12,216 nt of DNA, taken from assembly GCA_002348535.1 (NCBI GenBank), contig DEBL01000009.1, positions 639 through 12,854 of the forward strand, written 5' to 3'. How positions within the stretch are numbered: the stretch's first letter is position 1; every line of letters starts with the position of its first letter. The DNA is from Deltaproteobacteria bacterium UBA2957 (lineage in GTDB: Bacteria; Myxococcota_A; UBA796). Below the pieces are notes generated by a model, which saw nothing but the letters and a program-made list of their open reading frames with translations, was not told the DNA's origin and did no database searches. The translations under genes were made by a program, and so were the position numbers. Positions 5,588-12,216 of this stretch are shown piece by piece.

Positions 5588-8374
5588 CTACCAGCCGCCC
5601 TTCAGAATCAAGACCGCACCGATGTCGGGGAAATCCTCGCCCGCGTCGAGTTGAGGCGCGCCGATCAATACATCATCATGCCCATCGCCGTTCATGTCGC
5701 CGCCAATGGCAACCGCTGCCCCAGCCCAATCTCCGGCGCCCAGCCCGAGGGCCTTCGCCATGGATGAGCTCAGCTCAGTAACCCCTACGATTGGGCCCAA
5801 CATCACCGATGCCGCCCCGGCATCGGAGTCGGTAGAGTCTTCCGTTCGCGCGCCGATGACGACGTCTGGTACACCGTCGTCGTCGATGTCTCCACCGCCT
5901 GAAACAGCGCCGCCGGCAAAGTCATCGCCGCGCTCACCGATGAGCGATGCGTCGGCATACGCAAGACTGATGCTGGCGCACAACTCTCCATCGGCACACA
6001 ACAGTTCGGTGCCTCCGTAGACAATGAACGCTGCTCCAGAACCGGACCCACCAAGGTCGCTTCCCGGGGCGCCGATCAGAACATCGGAATAGCCATCACC
6101 ATTTTGATCGCCAGCCGTCGAGACCGCATACCCAACTTGGTCGCCGCCGTTAATTCCGTGCCAACGCACCTCCGCTGCATCCAAGTCCATCGATCCTTCG
6201 AACACGTTGTCGTTCGTCACCAGATAGGCGGCACCGACGTATGCACCGCCCTCTTGCGCGTTGGGAGCACCGATGAGGGCATCGTCATAGCCGTCGCCAT
6301 TGAAGTCACCGGCATTGGCCACGGAAGCACCCGACTCTTCGCCGTTGCCAACACCGACGTAGCGAACATTGGCAAACGAGAGATCCGTGTCTTCCGACAC
6401 CGGTCCGTGCATGAGATAGGTGGCCCCCACATCAGAGAATCCGCCGTCGTACCCCGGTGCCGTCACGTAGAAATCGCCAAAGCCATCGCCGTTGGCATCA
6501 CCGGCCGCGGCAACCACCAGACCGGCGTAGTCCTCTCCGACCTCCCCGATCAATTTCGCGTCTGCGTCGGCGAGTCCAATCGTTCCCGCGGCAGGTCCGA
6601 GCACGAGGTAGGCCGCCCCGGCTTGCGAACCACCGGCATCCTCCGCAAAGGCTCCGATTACGAGGTCGTCGTAGCCGTCGCCGTTCACGTCGTTGACGAT
6701 GGCCACCGATGCACCGGCACGGTCATGGTCGTTCTCGCCGACGATAATGGCGGTAGACGTGTCCGCGCCGACCTCGCCGGAAACATCGCCACTCAGCAAG
6801 TAGCCTGCACCGCGCGAAAGGCCGTCGCCATCATACCGGGACGCACCCACGAAGACATCAGCCTTGCCGTCGCCGTCAACATCACCGGCCAACGACACGC
6901 TTCCGCCTGTCCGGTCGTAGGCGCCCATTCCAACCACAGCGTCTACAACCTCGCACTCGGTCTCAACGCCGTCGCAGTTGTTGTCGTCGCCATCGCCGCA
7001 GATCTCCGGTGCGCCCGGGTTGCTGAGCGCCTCGGTGTCATCGCAATCGTCACCGCTGGGTCCGCCGGTGTATCCGTCTTCATCTTCGTCGTCGTCGTTA
7101 CCATCGCAGTTGTCGTCGACGCCGTCGTACCACGTCTCAGATGCGCCGGGGCTGATTGACCCGTCGGAGTCGTCGCAGTCGGTGGAGTCTTGAACCCAAC
7201 CACCGGATGGCTCCGCGCACCACTCGCCCGGGTACGGTGTGTCCGCATCCCCGTAGCCGTCGCCGTCCGAGTCGCGGTACCACTGCAGGGGGAACGGCGC
7301 ATCCTCTTCATCGATCTCGCCGTTGCAGTCGTTATCAATCCCGTCCCCGCAAATCTCAGCGTTGTCGGGGTTTACAAGCGACTGAGTGTCATCGCAGTCC
7401 GCCTCGTTGCCAACCATGCCCGCCGGCTGGTCGCAAGCCTCGAGCGCAGAGTCTGGGTCACCAAACCCATCGTTGTCGAGGTCGGCGTTCCAGCGAACAC
7501 GACCCTCGGCTTCCGGGTCTTCATCGTCGATGAGCGCGTCGCAGTTTTCATCGAGGTCTCCCTCGTCGCACTGTTCCGGGACCCCGGGATTGAAGGTCTC
7601 AAGGTTGTCGTTGCAGTCAAAGTCAACTTGCCCGTCGTCGTTGTAGTCCCACCAGCGAATCTCGGTCTCAATCCACGCATCAGACGCAAAGTCAGACCAC
7701 ATAGCCTCGGGGGGATCCGCGGTGGTCAAGTCTTCAAACGACTTTCCAATGCCCAGCGGGTCCGAGCAGTCTTCATCGTCCATGTCTACGCTGCCGTCAC
7801 CGTCATTGTCCACGCCGTCATCGCAGGGCTGTGTCGAGGCATCGGCCACGAACACGTACCCTTCAGGGGCGTCACAGGAGCGGATCTGGTCGAAGAAGGA
7901 CCCGAAGCTGTCGACGTCTTGGTCGCGGTACCAGATGGTGGCGTCGTAGGCCGTGCCTTCGTCGATGGTTCCGTCGCAGTCGTTATCGACGGTGTCGCAC
8001 ATCTCGACCGCTCCGGGGAACGCGGAGCTGTCCGAGTCATCGCAGTCCGTTTGCACACCCACAAATCCCAACGGCGTGGTGCATCCCGGCGCGGTGACAA
8101 GGTTGTTTCCGAACCCGTCACCGTCGAGGTCTTCGTACCAAAGGGGCGCGTCGAACGCGCTGTCTTCATCGATCTGGCCATCGCAGTTGTTGTCGATCAG
8201 ATCGCACATTTCGAGGGAGTCGGGATGGATGGAAGGGTCCTTGTCGTTGCAATCTTCCGTCTCCGGGAATCCGTCTTGGTCCGCGTCGAGATACGGTGAT
8301 TTCGCGCGTTCTCCGTCGTCATCTCCCGCACAACCCACGGCAACAAGTCCCAACAGCACTGCAATATGGCGCAT
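5588..8374 (-). CDS. Surface lipoprotein with MopE-like Cys/Asp repeats and a seven-repeat FG-GAP propeller
   Basis: A 928-residue predicted lipoprotein. The N-terminus (MRHIAVLLGLVAVGC) has one Arg, a short hydrophobic core and a lipobox with Cys15, then an Asp-rich stretch. Residues ~41-471 carry about six MopE-type units (pattern CDD...NP...E.C.DG.DNDCDG.IDE), including DNNCDGQIDE near 61-70 and DNDCDGTIDE near 130-139, plus a Cys-poor variant near 184-203. Such Asp-rich repeats are annotated as putative metal-binding motifs and probably bind calcium. Residues 483-928 hold seven FG-GAP (integrin-alpha-like) repeats, each with a D.NGDG-type loop followed by a hydrophobic DVLIGAP-type strand. 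Seven repeats fit one closed beta-propeller. The start ATG at 8372-8374 follows GAGGGAG (8382-8388) by seven bases. The function is unknown; adhesion or ligand binding at the outer membrane is inferred. The gene is monocistronic, judging by its terminator, and divergent from the OmpA operon. Confidence 0.9.
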   Translation of the reverse strand: MRHIAVLLGLVAVGCAGDDDGERAKSPYLDADQDGFPETEDCNDKDPSIHPDSLEMCDLIDNNCDGQIDEDSAFDAPLWYEDLDGDGFGNNLVTAPGCTTPLGFVGVQTDCDDSDSSAFPGAVEMCDTVDNDCDGTIDEGTAYDATIWYRDQDVDSFGSFFDQIRSCDAPEGYVFVADASTQPCDDGVDNDGDGSVDMDDEDCSDPLGIGKSFEDLTTADPPEAMWSDFASDAWIETEIRWWDYNDDGQVDFDCNDNLETFNPGVPEQCDEGDLDENCDALIDDEDPEAEGRVRWNADLDNDGFGDPDSALEACDQPAGMVGNEADCDDTQSLVNPDNAEICGDGIDNDCNGEIDEEDAPFPLQWYRDSDGDGYGDADTPYPGEWCAEPSGGWVQDSTDCDDSDGSISPGASETWYDGVDDNCDGNDDDEDEDGYTGGPSGDDCDDTEALSNPGAPEICGDGDDNNCDGVETECEVVDAVVGMGAYDRTGGSVSLAGDVDGDGKADVFVGASRYDGDGLSRGAGYLLSGDVSGEVGADTSTAIIVGENDHDRAGASVAIVNDVNGDGYDDLVIGAFAEDAGGSQAGAAYLVLGPAAGTIGLADADAKLIGEVGEDYAGLVVAAAGDANGDGFGDFYVTAPGYDGGFSDVGATYLMHGPVSEDTDLSFANVRYVGVGNGEESGASVANAGDFNGDGYDDALIGAPNAQEGGAYVGAAYLVTNDNVFEGSMDLDAAEVRWHGINGGDQVGYAVSTAGDQNGDGYSDVLIGAPGSDLGGSGSGAAFIVYGGTELLCADGELCASISLAYADASLIGERGDDFAGGAVSGGGDIDDDGVPDVVIGARTEDSTDSDAGAASVMLGPIVGVTELSSSMAKALGLGAGDWAGAAVAIGGDMNGDGHDDVLIGAPQLDAGEDFPDIGAVLILKGGW
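5591..6928 (-). repeat. Seven FG-GAP repeats, 64-residue pitch
   Basis: The first Asp of the calcium loop falls at residues 498, 562, 626, 690, 756, 829 and 893, giving spacings of 64, 64, 64, 66, 73 and 64. The longer step before the sixth loop comes from an insert holding Cys793 and Cys799. The sixth loop reads DIDDDG rather than D.NGDG. Confidence 0.85.
6962..8254 (-). repeat. MopE-like Cys/Asp repeat region within the lipoprotein gene
   Basis: Protein repeats at residues 41-70, 110-139, 254-284, 327-356, 400-428 and 444-471, with a shorter Cys-poor unit at 184-203. Several are separated by a WYRD.D.DGYGD-type spacer, as at 79-89, 148-158 and 365-376. The spacing varies, so the units are diverged rather than recently copied. 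Confidence 0.8.
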
Positions 8375-8523
8375 AGTTACACTCCCTCGGCATTCCGCCG
8401 AACCCCGACAACTTACCTCTAAAACGAGAATACCGCGAGCCCCAAGGCCCTGAATTCGCTAAGCGGGGTGTGCAACGTCCCGACCCGGTGTATGGTAGTC
8501 GCGGACTTAATTGAGGCTGAACG
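8375..8523. promoter_or_regulatory. Divergent intergenic region, presumed promoters for the lipoprotein gene and the OmpA operon
   Basis: The 149-base gap separates two outward-facing genes, so it should carry at least two promoters. Candidate -10 boxes are TATGGT at 8491-8496 (plus strand) and TATTCT read on the minus strand at 8432-8427. Neither has a convincing -35 at the standard distance. Ribosome sites are clearer: GAGG at 8513-8516, seven bases before ATG 8524, and GAGGGAG on the minus strand at 8388-8382. No operator was recognised. Confidence 0.45.
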
Positions 8524-10353
8524 ATGAATAGACAATCGAACTCAGGCGTATCGCTGCTCCCACGACTGGCCCTTTTGGGCGCGTCAATACTGCTTGCCAC
8601 AGCATCGACCGATGCAGCAGCACAAGGGTATTCGACGGACATCGAACTCGTGCGACCCACCTTCTCACACAAGGGTCTGCCGGGAATCGACACGCCACTG
8701 TTCGCAGCGCAACCAACGATGCGCCTTGGTCTGTTGCATCAATACGAGCGCGATCCGTTGATTCTGTATCAGTTCGGCGAAGAACTCGGCGGAGAAGGCA
8801 ACGGAGCGGTCGTGAAGCACCGGAACGCCATGGCGCTCGGTATCTCGTACGACTTCTCTCCCGCCGTCGGCGCCCGCGTAATTCTGCCAATGGCGTTGCA
8901 CAGCGGTTCGGCGATCCCTGAGCTTGCAGCCGACGGCTTTGGGCTTGAAGACATGAGCGTTGGTGTGCGATTCCGCGGCTTTCAGGTAGGGGGATTCGCC
9001 CTCGGCGCGCGTGCGGACTTTACTGCACCCATTGGCGCGAAAGAATCATTTCACGGTGAAGACGGCCTGCGAACCGGCGCCGGCCTGCTCGCCAGCTTCG
9101 AAACTGGACCGATCACCGTTCTGTTGGACAGCAACGTGATGACGCGGTCGACAACCGAACTTGCGGAGGACTGGACCAACGGAACGCAGTTGGCCGTCAA
9201 CGCCGGTGTTCGGTACTGGGTACTTCCCGACCGCGTTGCCGTCTGGGTGTCCGAGGTATCCCGTGGCCAGTTCAACAACTTCTACAAAGGTGGAGCCGAG
9301 AACGCCGTGGAGTTGTTGGGCGGTGTCCAGTATCAGCCGGTCAACTACATGACCTTCCATATGGGTGGAGGATCGGCGCTGGCGGATGGCACGGGCGGTA
9401 CCGCTCAGCGCATCATGCTTGGCGCGAAGTTTGTTCCGATCCCGCCACCGCGGCCTGACTTTGTGGTCGATGTCGAGGAAGAACTCCCGACCGAACCTCC
9501 GCCCGATGTGGCCATTGAAGAGATTCTCACCGTTGAGAAGAAATGGAAAGAAGGCGAATTGGCGCGGGTTGAAGACGAAGCGATCGTGATTCGCGACCCG
9601 ATTCAGTTCGAGTACAACACGGCCAACATTCTCACCGAGTCACTTCCCACCCTTCAGTTCGTGGCGAAGTTGATGAACCAGAATGCTCGCCTTGGGCATG
9701 TCGTCATTGAAGGCCATGCCTCCGAGGAAGGAACCTACATCTACAACTACGACCTCTCCATCCGCCGCGCGCGCTCGATCTGGGAAGAGATCATCACTGC
9801 CGGTGTGCATCCCGCTCGACTCTCGTATCGAGGAATGGGTGAGGTTGTCCCACGCAAACAAGGCAGCGACGAAGCGGCACTGGCGAAGAACCGACGGGTC
9901 GACTTCCACATAATCCACCGGTACAGCGAACTCGACGTGCTGCCCGAGTATCCAAACAGCATTCGTCTGCCGTGGTCGGGTCAGCCTGCGGAAGTCAAGA
10001 CCCCGGAGGACATCGAGCGGAAGATGCAGGAAGACATGATGCGCCGCCGCCGGCAGCGCGACGTGGAGGGCCTCCAACAGGACACCGCTCCAGCAGCCAT
10101 TCCTGCGCCCGTCACCGTCCCCGTGCCTGACGTTGAGGATGTCGAGGTTGAACGCATTGATGAGTCGGACGATGAAGCCGCGCCCGAGGACCCGTCCGAA
10201 GACCCCGTCGAAGAGACCGCGCCCGCTCCCGAAGCACCCAATTCAAGCGAGACACCGGCGGAAACCGCGGGTACTCTTGATATTCCCCCCGCGCCATCCG
10301 CTCCGGCCCCTGCGTCTGAAGCGGATTCAGCGGGAAGCGGTTCGGAGGAGTAG
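8524..10353 (+). CDS. OmpA-family outer-membrane protein with acidic Pro-rich C-terminal tail
   Basis: A 609-residue exported protein. Residues 1-33 form a signal peptide (Arg3 and Arg14, hydrophobic core, cleavage likely after DAAA). Residues ~36-305 show alternating hydrophobic strands with Gly and aromatic residues, as expected for an outer-membrane beta-barrel. A Pro/Glu-rich linker (306-345) leads to an OmpA-like domain (~354-465) with IQFEYNTANI, VIEGHASEEGTYIYNYDLS and RRARSIW, then RLSYRGMGE and KNRRVDFHI. This domain normally binds peptidoglycan diaminopimelate. Here the usual Asp after GHT is Ser400 (GHAS), while the Arg pair in RRARS (414-415) is kept, so binding may be altered. 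Residues ~490-609 are charged, then rich in Asp, Glu, Pro and Ala, an unusual extension after the OmpA domain. The start ATG follows GAGG (8513-8516). It is the first gene of an operon with the TSP3 proteins, three bases upstream of the next start. Confidence 0.9.
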   Translation: MNRQSNSGVSLLPRLALLGASILLATASTDAAAQGYSTDIELVRPTFSHKGLPGIDTPLFAAQPTMRLGLLHQYERDPLILYQFGEELGGEGNGAVVKHRNAMALGISYDFSPAVGARVILPMALHSGSAIPELAADGFGLEDMSVGVRFRGFQVGGFALGARADFTAPIGAKESFHGEDGLRTGAGLLASFETGPITVLLDSNVMTRSTTELAEDWTNGTQLAVNAGVRYWVLPDRVAVWVSEVSRGQFNNFYKGGAENAVELLGGVQYQPVNYMTFHMGGGSALADGTGGTAQRIMLGAKFVPIPPPRPDFVVDVEEELPTEPPPDVAIEEILTVEKKWKEGELARVEDEAIVIRDPIQFEYNTANILTESLPTLQFVAKLMNQNARLGHVVIEGHASEEGTYIYNYDLSIRRARSIWEEIITAGVHPARLSYRGMGEVVPRKQGSDEAALAKNRRVDFHIIHRYSELDVLPEYPNSIRLPWSGQPAEVKTPEDIERKMQEDMMRRRRQRDVEGLQQDTAPAAIPAPVTVPVPDVEDVEVERIDESDDEAAPEDPSEDPVEETAPAPEAPNSSETPAETAGTLDIPPAPSAPAPASEADSAGSGSEE

Positions 10354-10356
10354 GTC

Positions 10357-11616
10357 ATGTTCGCACCCGCATTCGCACTCGCACTCGGCCTGTTCTTTGC
10401 CGGCACCCCGGCCCATGCCCAGTGCTACAACCGACTCACGCAGGACCTCAACTGCAACGCGGTCGATGCCGTAGACGAGGTCGCTGTTGACCTTGAAGAC
10501 CCCCTGTGCGCCGAAACCCTTGACGACTTCGGGAATCCATACCCAAACGCTGATTTCTACGTGGAGTATTTCGCCTTTGGCTGCGAGCATCTCACGGTGG
10601 ACATGGATGTGGATGGCGATGGCTTGTCCCAAGGTACCGTCACCTTCACGGACACCGACGGGCTTCCGTCCACGTCGATTTCCTTGGCCTGTGACAACTG
10701 CCCCGAGATTCCAAACAACGACCAGTCGGACCTCGACTGCGATGCCGTCGGCGACGTCTGTGACAACTGTCCAGAGGCCGAAAACCCCATGCAGGAGAAT
10801 GCCGACGGCGACTCCCGTGGCGACGCCTGCGACAACTGCCCGTATGTCCCCAACCCGAATCAATCAGACCAAGATGGGGACGGCGCGGGCGACCTCTGTG
10901 ACAACTGCCCGTCGTTGCCCAACACCCAACTCGACGTCGACAGCGATACCGTCGGAGACGAGTGCGACAACTGCCCATCGTTCGCCAACGAATCCCAGCT
11001 TGATTCCGATGGTGACGGCCTCGGCGACGTGTGCGACAACTGCTTTGAAGTGTACAACCCGCTAGTCGACAATGGTGCCGGAGAACTTCATCAGCCGGAT
11101 ACGGACTTCGATGAGATCGGCGACGCCTGCGACAACTGCCTCACCGTACGGAATTCCAGCCAGCAAGACAGTGACGGTGACGGTCTGGGTGACGCATGCG
11201 ACATCTGCCCGAATGGATACGACGCCGAGCAAACCGACAGCGACGGCGATGGCGTGGGTGACGCATGCGACGTGTGCCCAACGCTGCGCGACCCAACCCA
11301 GGACGACATCGATGCCGATGGCGTTGGCGATGCATGCGACATCTGCCGCATTAACCCCGACCCCGGCCAACAAGACCGTGACGGGGATGGAAAAGGGGAT
11401 GCATGCGACAACTGCCCCGCGATGTACAACGTTGACCAAGCCGATGAAGACGGGGATGGAATCGGCGATGTATGCGATGGAATTCGCCAGCTCCGCGGCG
11501 CGGGTTCGCGATGCGCGAGCGTCAGTCCCGCATCGGGTGGCGCAGCCCTGCTCGCACTGGCATTCTTCGGATTGATGCGACGCCGGCAAGGCGGTCCATC
11601 GGAGGCTCAATCATGA
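10357..11616 (+). CDS. Secreted thrombospondin type 3 repeat protein with MYXO-CTERM-like sorting tail
   Basis: A 419-residue exported protein. The signal peptide (residues 1-21, ending AHA) lacks N-terminal positive charge, but an in-frame stop at 10351-10353 excludes a longer start and GGAGGAG lies at 10344-10350, six bases before ATG. Residues 23-76 form a four-Cys module (C23, C33, C51, C76) shared with the next gene. A DMDVDGDG calcium-type loop follows near 82-89. Residues 112-373 contain eleven TSP3-like units (CDNCP...DSDGDGLGDA pattern), whose Asp residues should bind calcium and whose Cys should form disulfides. The C-terminus has Cys386, a short hydrophobic stretch (~396-407) and RRR at 408-410, resembling the MYXO-CTERM signal processed by myxosortase and implying surface anchoring after cleavage. 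It is placed just after the OmpA gene and overlaps the following paralogue by 4 bp (ATGA). The biological role is unknown. Confidence 0.9.
   Translation: MFAPAFALALGLFFAGTPAHAQCYNRLTQDLNCNAVDAVDEVAVDLEDPLCAETLDDFGNPYPNADFYVEYFAFGCEHLTVDMDVDGDGLSQGTVTFTDTDGLPSTSISLACDNCPEIPNNDQSDLDCDAVGDVCDNCPEAENPMQENADGDSRGDACDNCPYVPNPNQSDQDGDGAGDLCDNCPSLPNTQLDVDSDTVGDECDNCPSFANESQLDSDGDGLGDVCDNCFEVYNPLVDNGAGELHQPDTDFDEIGDACDNCLTVRNSSQQDSDGDGLGDACDICPNGYDAEQTDSDGDGVGDACDVCPTLRDPTQDDIDADGVGDACDICRINPDPGQQDRDGDGKGDACDNCPAMYNVDQADEDGDGIGDVCDGIRQLRGAGSRCASVSPASGGAALLALAFFGLMRRRQGGPSEAQS
10423..10584 (+). repeat. Four-Cys N-terminal module, copy 1
   Basis: Encodes residues 23-76 of the first TSP3 protein. It aligns without gaps to the same residue numbers of the next protein, 41 of 54 positions identical by hand count, with Cys at 23, 33, 51 and 76 in both. 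The core NRLTQDLNCN and DDFGNPYPNAD are unchanged. I do not recognise it as a named domain. Confidence 0.8.
10690..11475 (+). repeat. Eleven TSP3-type repeats, 69-base (23-residue) pitch
   Basis: The first Cys of each unit is at residue 112, 135, 158, 181, 203, 226, 258, 281, 304, 327 and 350, closing at 373. All steps are 22-23 residues except a 32-residue step at unit six, which holds an insert near GAGELHQPD (239-248). Units eight to ten change CDNC to CDIC or CDVC. Confidence 0.88.
11512..11586 (+). other. MYXO-CTERM-like C-terminal sorting signal
   Basis: Encodes residues 386-410: Cys386, a small-residue linker (ASVSPASGG), hydrophobic AALLALAFFGLM and RRR. This Cys-helix-Arg layout is that of the myxobacterial sorting tail cut by rhomboid-unrelated CPBP-type myxosortases. 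The hydrophobic part is short. No sortase gene is in the window. Confidence 0.7.
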
Positions 11617-12216
11617 ACACTTGGCTGATCACCTCTCTTCTTTTCGCATCCGGACCGGTCCACGCCGACGATGAAGGGTGTTTCAACCGCTTGACCCAAG
11701 ACTTGAACTGCAATGTCATCGACGAGGTCGATGAGGTTCCGGTCGATCTCGATGATCCCATCTGCGTGAGCAACGTCGACGATTTCGGGAATCCATACCC
11801 AAACGCCGACTACTACGTCGACTATTTCGCGTTTGGATGCCAGAACCCCATCGCATGGATGGACCTCGATAAAGACGGGTTCGTGGGTAACGGTGGGATG
11901 GCCAACAACTACGGCGCTGTCACCATCTATGACACGGACGGATTGGCCTCGACCACCCGCTCGCTCACTTGCGATAACTGCGAGGGCATCCCCAACCCCG
12001 AGCAAGACGACATGGACTGCGACGGTAAGGGCGATGTCTGCGACAACTGCCCGGAGATTGCCAACGAATACCAAGAGGACGAGGACCGCGACGGGCACGG
12101 TGACTATTGCGACAACTGCTGGGACATCCCCAACCCCAACCAAGCCGACCAAGATGGCGATGATGACGGGGATGCCTGCGACAACTGCCCAACCGAGCCG
12201 AACCCAAGCCAAGACG
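11613..12216 (+). CDS. Second thrombospondin type 3 repeat protein, 3' partial
   Basis: The frame is open from ATG 11613 to the window end, giving 201 residues. The ATG overlaps the previous stop (ATGA) and follows GGAGG at 11601-11605 by seven bases. Residues 1-18 form a signal peptide ending PVHA, again without basic residues near the N-terminus. Residues 23-76 repeat the four-Cys module of the upstream protein. Residues 77-119 include a DLDKDG calcium-type loop and a Gly/Asn-rich insert (VGNGGMANNYGA) that the paralogue lacks. TSP3 units begin at Cys120, 143, 166 and 189 with a strict 23-residue pitch and continue past the edge. A sorting tail would be expected beyond the window. It is a tandem paralogue of its neighbour; function unknown. 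Confidence 0.9.
   Translation, partial: MNTWLITSLLFASGPVHADDEGCFNRLTQDLNCNVIDEVDEVPVDLDDPICVSNVDDFGNPYPNADYYVDYFAFGCQNPIAWMDLDKDGFVGNGGMANNYGAVTIYDTDGLASTTRSLTCDNCEGIPNPEQDDMDCDGKGDVCDNCPEIANEYQEDEDRDGHGDYCDNCWDIPNPNQADQDGDDDGDACDNCPTEPNPSQD
11679..11840 (+). repeat. Four-Cys N-terminal module, copy 2
   Basis: Second copy of the 54-residue module. At DNA level a 23-base stretch (11784-11806) is identical to 10528-10550, although the flanking codons have diverged, fitting an older duplication with local constraint or gene conversion. Confidence 0.8.
11970..12216 (+). repeat. TSP3-type repeats of the second paralogue, continuing beyond the window
   Basis: Four units are visible, each starting with a CDNC motif, at residues 120, 143, 166 and 189 of the protein, with loops such as DEDRDGHGD and DQDGDDDGD. 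Confidence 0.85.

Noticed and set aside
6104..8299. Two long plus-strand open frames (6104-7159 and 7190-8299) opposite the lipoprotein gene
   Set aside because: Their Val/Ala/Ile-rich translations are the mirror of GAC/GAT-rich Asp repeats on the minus strand. The repetitive look is inherited from the real gene.
8387..8401. Small hairpin (5-bp stem, TCGGC/GCCGA) next to the lipoprotein ribosome site
   Set aside because: The stem is too short to claim regulation; such hairpins are common by chance in GC-rich DNA.
10690..11475. Regular 69-base periodicity considered as a possible CRISPR or DNA-level repeat array
   Set aside because: The period is a whole number of codons, the units diverge at DNA level and encode TSP3 protein repeats, with no identical direct repeats or spacers.
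11062..12212. Minus-strand open frames opposite the TSP3 genes with membrane-like Val/Ile/Ala content
   Set aside because: They are antisense shadows of Asp/Cys repeats (GAC read as GTC); the apparent membrane segments are artefacts.

Overview
The window is a GC-rich, gene-dense bacterial segment. It most likely comes from a myxobacterium-like member of the Myxococcota or a related former deltaproteobacterial lineage. The pointers are a predicted secreted protein with a MYXO-CTERM-like tail (Cys, short hydrophobic stretch, RRR), a lipoprotein joining MopE-type Cys/Asp repeats to FG-GAP repeats, thrombospondin type 3 (TSP3) repeat proteins in tandem, and an OmpA-family porin-like protein with a long acidic Pro-rich tail. 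This is inferred from protein style, not from a marker gene. No rRNA, tRNA, CRISPR array or insertion sequence was recognised, and no gene-free stretch exceeds 300 bases.

Layout: (1) 1-3622, plus strand: three genes overlapping by 4 bp each (ATGA junctions). They are a double-ATPase subunit of a peptide/nickel-type ABC transporter (5' end cut by the window), a minimal MscS-like channel, and a class III aminotransferase resembling taurine transaminases. (2) 3619-5529, minus strand: a fusion of a DUF455 ferritin-like domain with an ATP-grasp domain, converging on the aminotransferase with a 4-bp overlap of stop codons. (3) 5588-8374, minus strand: a 928-aa lipoprotein with MopE-like repeats followed by seven FG-GAP repeats of about 64 residues, ended by a clear intrinsic terminator. 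(4) 8375-8523: a divergent intergenic region. (5) 8524-12216, plus strand: an OmpA-family outer-membrane protein, then two paralogous secreted TSP3-repeat proteins in one tight operon; the second runs off the window.

Region 1 looks metabolic and transport-related: uptake ATPase, small channel and transaminase translated together. Regions 3 to 5 look like a cell-envelope block: a surface lipoprotein, an outer-membrane anchor and Ca-binding Cys-rich repeat proteins.

The most notable points are the DUF455/ATP-grasp fusion, the tandem TSP3 paralogues sharing an unrecognised four-Cys N-terminal module, and a sharp composition break inside the Walker A motif at about position 80. The first ~80 bases are AT-rich with foreign-looking codon use, which suggests an assembly or amplification chimera at the sequence edge.
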